Positions 17,288-24,240 of a DNA stretch of 64,000 nt are shown piece by piece. Made by a program: the position numbers and the translations under genes. Location: NCBI RefSeq assembly GCF_008085905.1, contig NZ_VSFF01000006.1:1-64000 (forward strand), in the 5' to 3' direction. The stretch comes from Actinomadura syzygii. GTDB lineage: Bacteria > Actinomycetota > Actinomycetes > Streptosporangiales > Streptosporangiaceae. Within the stretch, counting starts at the first letter, position 1, and every line of letters begins with the position of its first letter. The notes beneath the pieces were generated by a model. The model did no database searches and had not been told where the DNA came from. It saw nothing but the letters and a program-made list of their open reading frames with translations.

Positions 17288-18028
17288 GTGGCCATTACCA
17301 TCGGGCGGGTGCAGTCGTACGGGCCCGTCCCCCCGCCTTCTCCTGCGCCGCCCGCCGGGAGGCGGACGCGGCGCTGGGCGGTGCCGCTTGCCGTGGGGTG
17401 CGCGGTGGCGGTCCTCGTGCCGGTGCTGTGGGTGACGGGCGGGTTCAAGGAGACGCCGAAGGAGCCGGTGAAGCAGCCGGGGCATCCACTCGACCTCGGG
17501 TTGTTCGACGTCACGGTCCGCGACGCGCGGATAGGGCTCGCGACGGCCACGTTCGGGAGCGCCAAGGAACGCTTTCTCATCGTCCGGATGAGGGTCGTCA
17601 ACAAAGGCAAGGAGACCGAGTCGCTCGGCCTGGGCGGGCTGTCGGACGGCGTGTCCGCGCTGACCAAGGCCGGGAAATGGCTGCGGCCCGAGCGGATCGA
17701 GGGTTTGGCGGCCGGGTCTAAGACCGACGTCGTCCAACCGGGGCTGCCGGTTGAGGCGTCGGCAATGTGGAAGATGGGCCCGGCGGACTCGCCCCGCAAG
17801 CTGACCGTCGGCCTGCGCGAATGGAAGTACGGCCACGGGTTCACCGACAGCACCTTCAATTGGACGGTCGACCGCGAGGACAAAACGCTCGTCGGCCGCC
17901 TCACCCTCGACGTCGCCGCCCTGCCGGTCCAGCCTCAGCCGCCCGTGACTCAGACGCCCGTGACCCGGACGCCCGCCGTTCGGCCATCCGCCGCCCGGAC
18001 GCCGCGGCCTCCCGGGAGTCGGCGGTGA
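17288..18028 (+). CDS. Single-pass membrane protein of the mycP operon
   Basis: 246 residues from the GTG at 17288 (GGGGGGAA just upstream); a second GTG at 17309 is possible. One transmembrane helix at about residues 31-52 (AVPLAVGCAVAVLVPVLWV) is followed by an extracytoplasmic domain. The run RFLIVRMRVVNKGKETESLG fits the DUF4352/TRF2-like immunoglobulin pattern (strand pair before NKG). A Pro/Thr-rich tail with repeated TQTPVTRTP ends the protein. It begins 41 nt after mycP, and its TGA overlaps the GTG of the next gene. An accessory role in ESX secretion is suggested only by operon position. Confidence 0.7.
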   Translation: MAITIGRVQSYGPVPPPSPAPPAGRRTRRWAVPLAVGCAVAVLVPVLWVTGGFKETPKEPVKQPGHPLDLGLFDVTVRDARIGLATATFGSAKERFLIVRMRVVNKGKETESLGLGGLSDGVSALTKAGKWLRPERIEGLAAGSKTDVVQPGLPVEASAMWKMGPADSPRKLTVGLREWKYGHGFTDSTFNWTVDREDKTLVGRLTLDVAALPVQPQPPVTQTPVTRTPAVRPSAARTPRPPGSRR

Positions 18029-18627
18029 ACGCGCGGAAAGTGCTGCTGAACTGCGGCGCGGGGATCGGCGGGACGGTGCTGCTCGCCGCCGCGATGTGGT
18101 TCCATTCCGTCCGCCCGGAGGTCAAGGCGGAGGCGCTGGAGCCGATCCGGAATGGCGGCCGGATCGGCGAGGACGTGCACAACCGCGAATTCACCGTCCG
18201 GGTCGAGAGAGTGGACGCGGCCAAGTCGCTCGCGCCCGGGTTGAGTTTCGGTAATCCGCCCGCGATCGGGACGGACGGCGTCTACCTCATCGTCCGGGCG
18301 AAGGCGAAGAGCGAACGCGAGCCCCTCGAACTGCGGACGGCGGAACTGCAGACCCCCGGCGGATACACGTACCGGCAGGACCCGCGCACCGGCTCCGCGT
18401 CCAATTCGCAGCCGACGTTCCAGCCGATGATCTGGACGGCCACGGCATTCTTGTTCGAGCTTCCGAAGAACCGCCTCGAAGGCGCACATCTGGTCGTGGG
18501 GACGGGCGGCCTGCTGCCGCAACTGTCCGCCGCCGCCGACGTCGACCTCGGCATCACCGCAGGCCGCGCGGCCGAACTGGTCCGCTCGGCGGCCGAACGG
18601 TACGACGTCGAGAAGGGCTCGCCATGA
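18025..18627 (+). CDS. Single-pass membrane protein of the mycP operon
   Basis: 200 residues, GTG start overlapping the preceding TGA (GTGA) and stop overlapping the next ATG (ATGA), so it is translationally coupled on both sides. One N-terminal hydrophobic segment (CGAGIGGTVLLAAAMWFHSV, about 10-29), then an extracytoplasmic beta-type domain with GTDGVYLIVRAKAKSEREPL in the position of the DUF4352-like strand pair. No catalytic motif. Looks like a divergent relative of both neighbours. Function unknown. Confidence 0.72.
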   Translation: MNARKVLLNCGAGIGGTVLLAAAMWFHSVRPEVKAEALEPIRNGGRIGEDVHNREFTVRVERVDAAKSLAPGLSFGNPPAIGTDGVYLIVRAKAKSEREPLELRTAELQTPGGYTYRQDPRTGSASNSQPTFQPMIWTATAFLFELPKNRLEGAHLVVGTGGLLPQLSAAADVDLGITAGRAAELVRSAAERYDVEKGSP

Positions 18628-19202
18628 CGGCGGCGGAGACCCGGCCCCAGCCGATCATCCGGCCGGAGGCAGATGAAGACACAGGACGGCTGCGCCCGCT
18701 CGACCGGCGAATTCTCCAGGCGATCGCGCTCGTCTGCGCCGTGTCCGCCATTCTCGTCATCCAATGGAAGGACGAGAGGAACAACGTCCAGAAGAACCTC
18801 AAGCCGCCGGAGAAGGCGACGAGCGTCCAGGAGGGGCAGATCGGCGAACTCGCCGGCGCGCAATGGAAGGTCATGGGACGCCAGACGGCCCGCCCGCTGA
18901 CAAGCGGCAGTAACGACGTGGTCGAGTTGCGCATAGCGATCGCCGTCCGTCCGGGAGACGCGGCCAGCGCTAAATCGGTCGACTCCTACGGACTCACTTA
19001 CCGGTTCCTCGACGACGACGGGCACGAATGGTCGGCCCTCGGCATGAAGGACGGCGCACCGCGCCCAGGCGTCCCGATGCGCGTCACGGTCAGGGGGACG
19101 GTGCCCCGGACCAAGGCTGATTCACTGGAGTTGCAGGTCCGGGCGCCGAAACTGGAGCGGAAGCAGGGGGCACCACTGGTTTCGCTGCGGTTCGAGCGCT
19201 GA
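18624..19202 (+). CDS. Single-pass membrane protein of the mycP operon
   Basis: 192 residues, ATG overlapping the previous stop by ATGA. One helix at about 31-48 (LQAIALVCAVSAILVIQW), then an extracytoplasmic domain containing DVVELRIAIAVRPGDAASAK and ending LRFER. Last gene of the mycP operon. Its last 113 nt overlap antisense with the end of the convergent gene at 19090-20391, so one or both C-termini may be mis-set; both frames are open and uninterrupted. Function unknown. Confidence 0.7.
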   Translation: MTAAETRPQPIIRPEADEDTGRLRPLDRRILQAIALVCAVSAILVIQWKDERNNVQKNLKPPEKATSVQEGQIGELAGAQWKVMGRQTARPLTSGSNDVVELRIAIAVRPGDAASAKSVDSYGLTYRFLDDDGHEWSALGMKDGAPRPGVPMRVTVRGTVPRTKADSLELQVRAPKLERKQGAPLVSLRFER

Positions 19203-20391
19203 CCCGCGCCATCACGAGGTTGAACGCGGCGGCGAGCAGGCAGATCCGCAGGATCTCGAAGACGAGCTCCGTCCCGTATCCGACGAACGGCAGCGCCTGG
19301 ATCCACCAGGTCACCTCGTGCGGCCCGATCAGCTCGTAGACGACGCGGCGGGACGCGTCCTCCGCGACGTCCAGCCCGGCGAACAGCGCGCAGAACGTCG
19401 CGAACGGCATCATCCCGGACCGGCGGACGAGCCGCAGTCCGTACCAGGCGGGCAGCCACATCTCGCGGAAACCGCGGGTGAGCAGCTCGCGGACGCTGTT
19501 CGTCCGGCCGACGCCGCCCGCGCGGGCGAGCCGCCGTCCCGCCCGCCCGCGGCCGAGCACGACGTCCTCGTCGCCCGCGTCCAGGCCGAGGATCACCCCG
19601 GCGATCACCAGCCAGATCAGCGCGCCGAGCACCGCGTCCTTGAACGGCGGCCACAGGTCGAGGACGGGCCCGGCGGTGTCGGTCACCCACGTCCACCCCT
19701 GCCGGGCGGAAAGCCAGTCGACGCCCTCGCCGCGCAGGTGGTCGATCGTGAAGATGCCGAACAGCGCGAAGTTGACTTCGAGGAACGCGATGAGCGCGCC
19801 GATCGCGCGGGGCAGCCGCTCCTCCAGCCGCCATTCCGCCGCGACCTTCACGACGAACAGCCCGGCGGTGAGGCCGATCGCGAGGCCGACGTGCTTCTCC
19901 AGCGACAGCAGCATGCCGAGGCCGTCGATCTGCCCCTGGACGCCGTTCTCGGCGAAGCCGCGGCTCGTCGCCATGTTCGCGAACTCCCGGGCGTCCTCCC
20001 CCTGGAGGCCCCAGGCCAGGTAGAAGATGACGAACGGGAGGGCGGCGCGGCCGGTCGCGCCGATCACCGACTCCTCGTTGCCGACCGCCCAGGGCGTCAG
20101 GTCGCCGCCCGCCTCGCGGGCGTGGACGACGTCGAGGCCCTCGCGGACGCTGTGCACCATCAGCACGACGACGGTCAGCGTGATGACGACCAGCAGCCCG
20201 ATCGTCGTGATGGGGGCGACGGTCCCGATCGCGCCCTTCTTCGTGCCGAGCTCGTAGCCCGCGTACATCGCGCCGTAGCGGAGCAGCTCGCCGACCGTGA
20301 ACCAGAGGGCGAGCGGCAGGACGAACCGTCCCGCGAGCTTCAGCGTCGCCCACGGAAGGATCAGCGGCGACCGCGCGGACATTCCGAACAT
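19090..20391 (-). CDS. Multi-pass integral membrane protein of unknown function
   Basis: 433 residues from the ATG at 20389-20391 (an alternative ATG lies nine bases on). At least six to eight hydrophobic helices are visible, for example RFVLPLALWFTVGELLRYG, TTIGLLVVITLTVVVLMVHS, LPFVIFYLAWGL, VGLAIGLTAGLFVVKVA, IGALIAFLEVNFALFGIF and ALIWLVIAGVILGL. The C-terminal 40 residues are Ala/Pro-rich and overlap antisense with the mycP-operon gene by 113 nt. I do not recognise the family and see no transporter signature. A terminator for the upstream sulfurtransferase operon lies just before its start, so it is a separate unit. Confidence 0.72.
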   Translation of the reverse strand: MFGMSARSPLILPWATLKLAGRFVLPLALWFTVGELLRYGAMYAGYELGTKKGAIGTVAPITTIGLLVVITLTVVVLMVHSVREGLDVVHAREAGGDLTPWAVGNEESVIGATGRAALPFVIFYLAWGLQGEDAREFANMATSRGFAENGVQGQIDGLGMLLSLEKHVGLAIGLTAGLFVVKVAAEWRLEERLPRAIGALIAFLEVNFALFGIFTIDHLRGEGVDWLSARQGWTWVTDTAGPVLDLWPPFKDAVLGALIWLVIAGVILGLDAGDEDVVLGRGRAGRRLARAGGVGRTNSVRELLTRGFREMWLPAWYGLRLVRRSGMMPFATFCALFAGLDVAEDASRRVVYELIGPHEVTWWIQALPFVGYGTELVFEILRICLLAAAFNLVMARVSARTAAKPVVPPASAPVSAPGPATPVNQPWSGAPSP

Positions 20392-20443
20392 CGCGCCCGA
20401 TCGTATCGGGGCGGGCAGCCGATCCGAGCGTGCTGAGAAAGAG

Positions 20444-20482
20444 CGGACCCCGCCGTCCGCGCGAGGCGGGCGGCGGGGTCCG
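20444..20482 (-). terminator. Stem-loop after the sulfurtransferase operon
   Basis: A perfect 12-bp inverted repeat (CGGACCCCGCCG / CGGCGGGGTCCG, 15-nt loop) lies 18 nt beyond the DUF1416 stop and before the next gene's start. Confidence 0.7.
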
Positions 20483-20500
20483 GCTACGCTTCTCGGCGCG

Positions 20501-20812
20501 TCAGATCGCGACCTGGAGGCCGGCGACCTCTCCGGTCTTGGCCGTGACGGCGTTGTCGACGCTGACGCCGCCCGCCGCGAGGACGCGGACCGTCCAGTCG
20601 CCGTCGGCGGCGAAGAACCGGAACACGCCCTCCTCGCCGGTGACGACCTCGGCGGTGAACTCGCCCGTCGAGTCGAGCAGGCGGGCGTAGGCGCTCGGCA
20701 CGGGCGCCCCGTCACGGGTGACGGTGCCCTGGATCACGGCCTCGTTGGTGAGGTCGACGGTCGCCGGCAAGTGCGCCGTCTGTTCGGGCGCTGCGCATCC
20801 CTGGGTGGTCAT
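20501..20812 (-). CDS. DUF1416 domain protein
   Basis: 103 residues from the ATG at 20810-20812 (GGAGGAGAA upstream); an earlier in-frame start is weaker. A short Ig-like beta-sandwich protein: IQGTVTRDGAPVPSAYARLL followed by EGVFRFFAADGDWTVRVL. DUF1416 genes sit directly after thiosulfate sulfurtransferase genes in many actinobacteria, exactly as here (46-nt gap). Its cysteine (QGCAAPE) is near the N-terminus. It is probably linked to sulfur transfer, but its activity is unknown. Confidence 0.88.
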   Translation of the reverse strand: MTTQGCAAPEQTAHLPATVDLTNEAVIQGTVTRDGAPVPSAYARLLDSTGEFTAEVVTGEEGVFRFFAADGDWTVRVLAAGGVSVDNAVTAKTGEVAGLQVAI

Positions 20813-20858
20813 TTCTCCTCCATCTCGGAGCACATCTTGGCGTGGCGGTGAGTCGGTC

Positions 20859-21698
20859 TTACTTGGGGGCGCCCAGCTCGATCGGGACGCCGACGAGCGA
20901 GCCGTACTCGGTCCAGGAGCCGTCGTAGTTCTTGACGTCCGAGAGGCCGAGCAGCTCGCGGAGCGCGAACCAGGTGTGCGAGGAGCGCTCGCCGATCCGG
21001 CAGTAGGCGATGGTCGACTTGTTCAGGTCGACGCCCGCCTCGCTGTAGAGCTCGCGGAGCTCGTCGTCGGACCGGAACGTGCCGTCGTCGTTGGCCGCCT
21101 TCGACCACGGGATGCTGCGCGCGGTCGGGACGTGCCCGGCCCGCTGCGACTGCTCCTGCGGCAGGTGCGCCGGGGCGAGCAGCTTGCCGCTGAACTCGTC
21201 CGGCGAGCGGACGTCGATGAGGTTCTTCGTGCCGATCGCGTCGACGACCTCGTCGCGGAACGCGCGGATCGAGAGGTCCTGGTCCTTGGCGGTGTACTCG
21301 GTCGTCGGCCGGGACGGGACGTCCGTGACGAGCTCGCGCGAGTCGAGCTCCCACTTCTTCCGGCCGCCGTCGAGCAGCTGCACCTTGTCGTGCCCGTACA
21401 GCTTGAAGTACCAGTAGGCGTACGCGGCGAACCAGTTGTTGTTGCCGCCGTAGAGGATCACCAGGTCGTCGTTGGCGATGCCCTTGGCCGACAGCAGCTG
21501 CTCGAAACCGGTCTTGTCGACGAAGTCGCGGCGGACCGGGTCCTGCAGCTCGGTCTTCCAGTCGATCTTCACGGCGCCACGGATGTGGCCCTTGTCGTAG
21601 GCGGAGACGTCCTCGTCGACCTCGACGAGAACCAGACCGGGGTCGTCCAGGTGGGACTCCACCCAGTCGGTGTCCACCAGGACGTCGGAGCGGCTCAT
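20859..21698 (-). CDS. sseA: Thiosulfate sulfurtransferase (rhodanese)
   Basis: 279 residues from the ATG at 21696-21698 (AGAGGAAGG upstream). Two rhodanese domains: N-terminal inactive (DVLVDTDWVESHLDDPGLVL to LDGGRKKWE) and C-terminal active (NLIDVRSPDEFSG to AYCRIGERSSHTWFAL). The catalytic Cys at about 232 sits in CRIGERSS, the loop typical of actinobacterial CysA/SseA enzymes. It transfers sulfur from thiosulfate to thiol acceptors or cyanide in the cytoplasm. The start overlaps the DUF4395 stop by ATGA, and DUF1416 follows, a conserved actinobacterial trio. Expression is probably controlled by the leader peptide at 22214-22279. Confidence 0.93.
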   Translation of the reverse strand: MSRSDVLVDTDWVESHLDDPGLVLVEVDEDVSAYDKGHIRGAVKIDWKTELQDPVRRDFVDKTGFEQLLSAKGIANDDLVILYGGNNNWFAAYAYWYFKLYGHDKVQLLDGGRKKWELDSRELVTDVPSRPTTEYTAKDQDLSIRAFRDEVVDAIGTKNLIDVRSPDEFSGKLLAPAHLPQEQSQRAGHVPTARSIPWSKAANDDGTFRSDDELRELYSEAGVDLNKSTIAYCRIGERSSHTWFALRELLGLSDVKNYDGSWTEYGSLVGVPIELGAPK

Positions 21699-22135
21699 GC
21701 GGGAACCTTCCTCTCGGAGCGATCTTTCTTCGCGGTGAAACGACGGATGAGCAGATACATCTCGCACCCGAGGCAGAACCCGAACACCGCGTTCAGGAAC
21801 GCCGCCGCCAGGGCGAGGGCGGTGGCACCGATGCCGAGCCAGGTGGTCCCCGTGGCGTAACCGGCCGTTCCGACGAGGGCGAACACGAGGCCGACGCCCT
21901 GCGCGAAGCGGGGCGGGGCCGCGTCCTCCAGTTCGCCCGGCGGCGCGAGCCGGGGTCGGACCAGCACTTTGAAGACCAGCCCGTACGGGGCGTACCGAAG
22001 GCCGAGGAAGGTCGCGATGGCGAACACGACGGCCTGAGCGGCGAGCAGTGCCCAGCTTCCGGTCACCAGGACCGCGACGAGGACGACCGTGGTGACGAGT
22101 GCCGCGAAGCGCGGCCCACGTGGGTCAACCTGCAT
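21695..22135 (-). CDS. DUF4395 integral membrane protein
   Basis: 146 residues with four hydrophobic helices in two pairs (AALVTTVVLVAVLVTGSWAL, AVVFAIATFLGL, GVGLVFALVGTAGYATG, LGIGATALALAAAFLNAVFG). A conserved cysteine pair CLGC sits at the end of the last helix, before EMYLLIRRF. This matches DUF4395 proteins, often found with sulfurtransferase or thioredoxin genes. The CxxC close to the membrane suggests a redox or sulfur-relay role, which is inference. First structural gene after the leader peptide; stop overlaps the sulfurtransferase start. Confidence 0.88.
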   Translation of the reverse strand: MQVDPRGPRFAALVTTVVLVAVLVTGSWALLAAQAVVFAIATFLGLRYAPYGLVFKVLVRPRLAPPGELEDAAPPRFAQGVGLVFALVGTAGYATGTTWLGIGATALALAAAFLNAVFGFCLGCEMYLLIRRFTAKKDRSERKVPA

Positions 22136-22213
22136 CGGGGTGCTCCATGGCGGAGGAAACGTGCGTACGAGCGGGAAAGTCGGTAGTGCTCGGGGGCGGT
22201 AGGGCTCGATGCC

Positions 22214-22279
22214 TCAGGCCATGCGACAGAGCGAGGCGGCCACGCGGCAGAAGTCGACCGCGCGACGCTTCGTGAGCAT
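22214..22279 (-). CDS. Cysteine-containing leader peptide of the sulfurtransferase operon
   Basis: A 21-codon frame: ATG at 22277-22279, TGA at 22214-22216, product MLTKRRAVDFCRVAASLCRM plus a final Ala. The pattern (T/K-R-R-x-V-D-x-x-R-V-A-x-x-L-C-R) is that of putative leader peptides found before sulfur-metabolism genes in Streptomyces and relatives. It ends 78 nt before the DUF4395 gene. Related Cys-rich upstream frames act as cysteine-responsive attenuators in mycobacteria (established there). Here the two Cys codons and the sulfur operon downstream support the same role, by inference. It is too short for routine gene calling. Confidence 0.7.
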   Translation of the reverse strand: MLTKRRAVDFCRVAASLCRMA

Positions 22280-22341
22280 CTGCTCTGTCCAGTAACGCAC
22301 GACCACGATGTTAAGCCGACAATCCACAAGCTGTCACATCC

Positions 22342-22358
22342 GTCTCGCCTTGCGAGAC
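22342..22358. promoter_or_regulatory. Inverted repeat in the promoter of the sulfurtransferase operon
   Basis: A perfect 7-bp palindrome with 3-nt spacer (GTCTCGC CTT GCGAGAC), 63 nt upstream of the leader peptide start. On the minus strand it lies just upstream of a possible promoter (TGTGACA, 18 nt, TAACAT). Position and symmetry suggest a repressor or activator operator; the regulator is unknown. Confidence 0.55.
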
Positions 22359-22395
22359 AGTTACAGTGACCTTAACCCAGGTCAACGAAGTGTGG

Positions 22396-22415
22396 CCCCC
22401 GAGGTGGCTCGGGGG
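22396..22415 (-). terminator. Short stem-loop after the thioredoxin-like gene
   Basis: An 8-bp perfect stem (CCCCCGAG, GTGG loop, CTCGGGGG) 30 nt after the stop at 22445. Likely terminator for the thioredoxin-like gene. Confidence 0.5.
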
Positions 22416-22452
22416 ACGGCTCACGGGCTGGCTCACCGGATGGCTCACCGGA
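22405..22452 (-). repeat. Degenerate 12-nt tandem repeat over the thioredoxin-like stop codon
   Basis: On the minus strand the unit TCCGGTGAGCCA occurs twice exactly (22429-22452), followed by two diverged copies (GCCCGTGAGCCG, TCCCCCGAGCCA). The TGA stop of the thioredoxin-like gene lies in the first copy and is duplicated in the second. Confidence 0.6.
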
Positions 22453-22870
22453 TGGCCTCGCCCAGGGCGGCGATCACCTCGGGCTTGCGCGGCGCCCCGG
22501 CGGCGCGCCGGACGACCCGTCCGGCGCCGTCCAGGACGAGCACCGTCGGCGTCCGGATCACGTTCAGCCTGCGCACGAGGTCCAGGTGCGACTCGGCGTC
22601 CAGCTCGACGTGCGCGACGCCGTCCACCATCTCGGCGACCTCGCCGAGGACGCGGCGGGTCGCGCGGCACGGCGCGCAGAACGCGCTGGAGAACTGGAGC
22701 AGGGTCGCCTTCTCGCCGAGTTCGGCGCCGAGCTCGTCCGGCCCGAGGGTGTCGGCCACCGCGTCCCCGCTCCCCCGCTGCGCGCGCAGCACGCCGTCAC
22801 GGCGCCGCCGCACCAGCCCGAACACCGTGGCGGCGGCGAGCACGGCCACCGCGATCCATAGACCTGTCAT
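22445..22870 (-). CDS. Membrane-anchored thioredoxin-like protein
   Basis: 141 residues from the ATG at 22868-22870 (a TTG four codons earlier is possible). An N-terminal helix (LWIAVAVLAAATVFGLV) anchors the protein, then a thioredoxin fold with active site FCAPCRATRRVL at about 63-70, the strand HVELDAESHLDLVRRLNV and the cis-Pro loop RTPTVLVLD. CAPC differs from the CGPC of cytosolic thioredoxins and resembles proteins of thiol-disulfide exchange at the membrane. It stands upstream of the DUF4395-sulfurtransferase operon on the same strand, with a terminator between. Exact partner unknown. Confidence 0.85.
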   Translation of the reverse strand: MTGLWIAVAVLAAATVFGLVRRRRDGVLRAQRGSGDAVADTLGPDELGAELGEKATLLQFSSAFCAPCRATRRVLGEVAEMVDGVAHVELDAESHLDLVRRLNVIRTPTVLVLDGAGRVVRRAAGAPRKPEVIAALGEAIR

Positions 22871-22956
22871 CGCAATCGACAACCGTCGCAGGGCGCGGCT
22901 TCTTCCGCATCCGCTTCCGTTTCTTTCCCGAACATGTCCGGATTACGGACGTCCGG

Positions 22957-23652
22957 TCAGGCGGGGATGGAGAGCAGGGGCCTGCCGTCCAGGCCGACGA
23001 TCTCGAAGGAGTAGAGCTGCCCGCGCGGGAACATCGTGGAGCCGCGGTACTCGCCGTAGCCCTCGTCGTAGGGGACATACCAGCTCCCGAGCGCGTCCCG
23101 GCGGCCGTCCCGCGCGATCACGAGCAGCTTGCAGTGCGACCCCTTCGGGACGCCCGCGAGGTGCAGTTCGACCTCCGTCCCCCACTGCCTCTTCTTGAGC
23201 AGGACGTAGCCCTTGACGTTGCTCGCGGGGTTCGCGGCGGTGATCCGCTCGGCGCCCACGAACGGCGGCCGGATGGGCGGGTCCGCCGTGTCGTCCGACC
23301 CGGACGGGCGCACGAGACCGCCGAACATGGCCCCGACCACCAGCAGCAGGCACGCCGCGACGGCGAGCGGGGCCCACCGGCCGCCGGGCCGCCGTCCGAG
23401 CCATCCCCTCCTCCGGTCGGCCGCCCGCGCGAGCAGGCCGTCCAGGAGCTCGGGCGGCGGTCCGGCGAGTTCGGCGAGCTGGGCCTCGTCGACCCGGCCG
23501 AGCATGGCGGGCAGGCCCGCGAGCCCGGCGAGCTCGTCCCGGCAGGCCGGGCAGCCCGCCAGGTGGCCCTCCAGCTCGGTCCGCTCGGCGGGGTCGAGCG
23601 CGCCGAGCACGTAGCCGCCGAGGGAGGTGCGCACGTCCGTGCAGCCGTTCAT
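22957..23652 (-). CDS. ZAS-type anti-sigma factor
   Basis: 231 residues. The ATG at 23650-23652 overlaps the sigma factor stop (ATGA). The N-terminal zinc-binding anti-sigma domain carries H-x3-C-x2-C (HLAGCPAC) at about 30-37, after the helix SLGGYVLGALDPAERTELEG. One membrane helix at about 94-113 (LAVAACLLLVVGAMFGGLV) precedes an extracytoplasmic domain (VELHLAGVPKGSHCKLLVIA and on to SFEIVGLDGRPLL) of the RskA/zf-HC2-associated kind. It probably holds the upstream ECF sigma at the membrane until a redox or envelope signal; the Cys-rich zinc site makes redox sensing possible. Confidence 0.92.
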   Translation of the reverse strand: MNGCTDVRTSLGGYVLGALDPAERTELEGHLAGCPACRDELAGLAGLPAMLGRVDEAQLAELAGPPPELLDGLLARAADRRRGWLGRRPGGRWAPLAVAACLLLVVGAMFGGLVRPSGSDDTADPPIRPPFVGAERITAANPASNVKGYVLLKKRQWGTEVELHLAGVPKGSHCKLLVIARDGRRDALGSWYVPYDEGYGEYRGSTMFPRGQLYSFEIVGLDGRPLLSIPA

Positions 23653-24164
23653 GGCGCCAACCCCCGCTCCTCCAATGCGAGTTTGAGCGCCCGCAGTGCG
23701 TAGTAGGTGCGGGACTTCACCGTGCCGGGCGGGACGCCCAGCGTCTTCGCCGCCTCCGCGACCGACCGGCCCTTGTAGTAGGTCTCCACGAGGACCGCGC
23801 GGTGCGGCGGGCTGAGCCCGGCGAGCGCCTCCGCGACCGTCCAGGACTCCAGGGCGCGGTCGATGTCGTCCGAGCCCGACGCCGTCATCATGACGTGCTC
23901 GTCGATGCCCGTCTCCGGCGGGCGGGCCCGTTTCGCACGGTGCGCGTCGACGACCAGGTTGCGGGCGACCGTGAACAGCCACGGCCGGACTGGACGTCCC
24001 GCCAGCGCCTCCGGGTGCTTCCAGGCGCGCACCAGCGTCTCTTGGACGACGTCCTCGGCCTGGGGGCGGTCCCCGCCGGTCAGCCGCAGGACGTAACCGA
24101 GGAGGGGACCGCCGTGCTCGCTGTACAGGGCGCGCAGCAAACCCTCATCCGCGGTGGGACCCAC
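23649..24164 (-). CDS. ECF RNA polymerase sigma factor (SigL/SigK-like)
   Basis: 171 residues from the GTG at 24162-24164. Region 2: LLRALYSEHGGPLLGYVLRL to AEDVVQETLVRAW, with RPWLFTVARNLVVDAHR. Region 4: LSPPHRAVLVETYYKGRSVA, then AAKTLGVPPGTVKSRTYYAL (the helix-turn-helix). The linker and region 4 wording resemble mycobacterial SigL with RslA. Forms a coupled pair with the anti-sigma gene. Such sigma factors usually drive their own operon. Confidence 0.92.
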   Translation of the reverse strand: MGPTADEGLLRALYSEHGGPLLGYVLRLTGGDRPQAEDVVQETLVRAWKHPEALAGRPVRPWLFTVARNLVVDAHRAKRARPPETGIDEHVMMTASGSDDIDRALESWTVAEALAGLSPPHRAVLVETYYKGRSVAEAAKTLGVPPGTVKSRTYYALRALKLALEERGLAP

Positions 24165-24240
24165 ACCTAGGACACGTACGCCTTCCCGTGCCGGTTCACA
24201 CCCGCCGGATCATTTCGGCGGCCCGTCACTCCGGCCGCCG

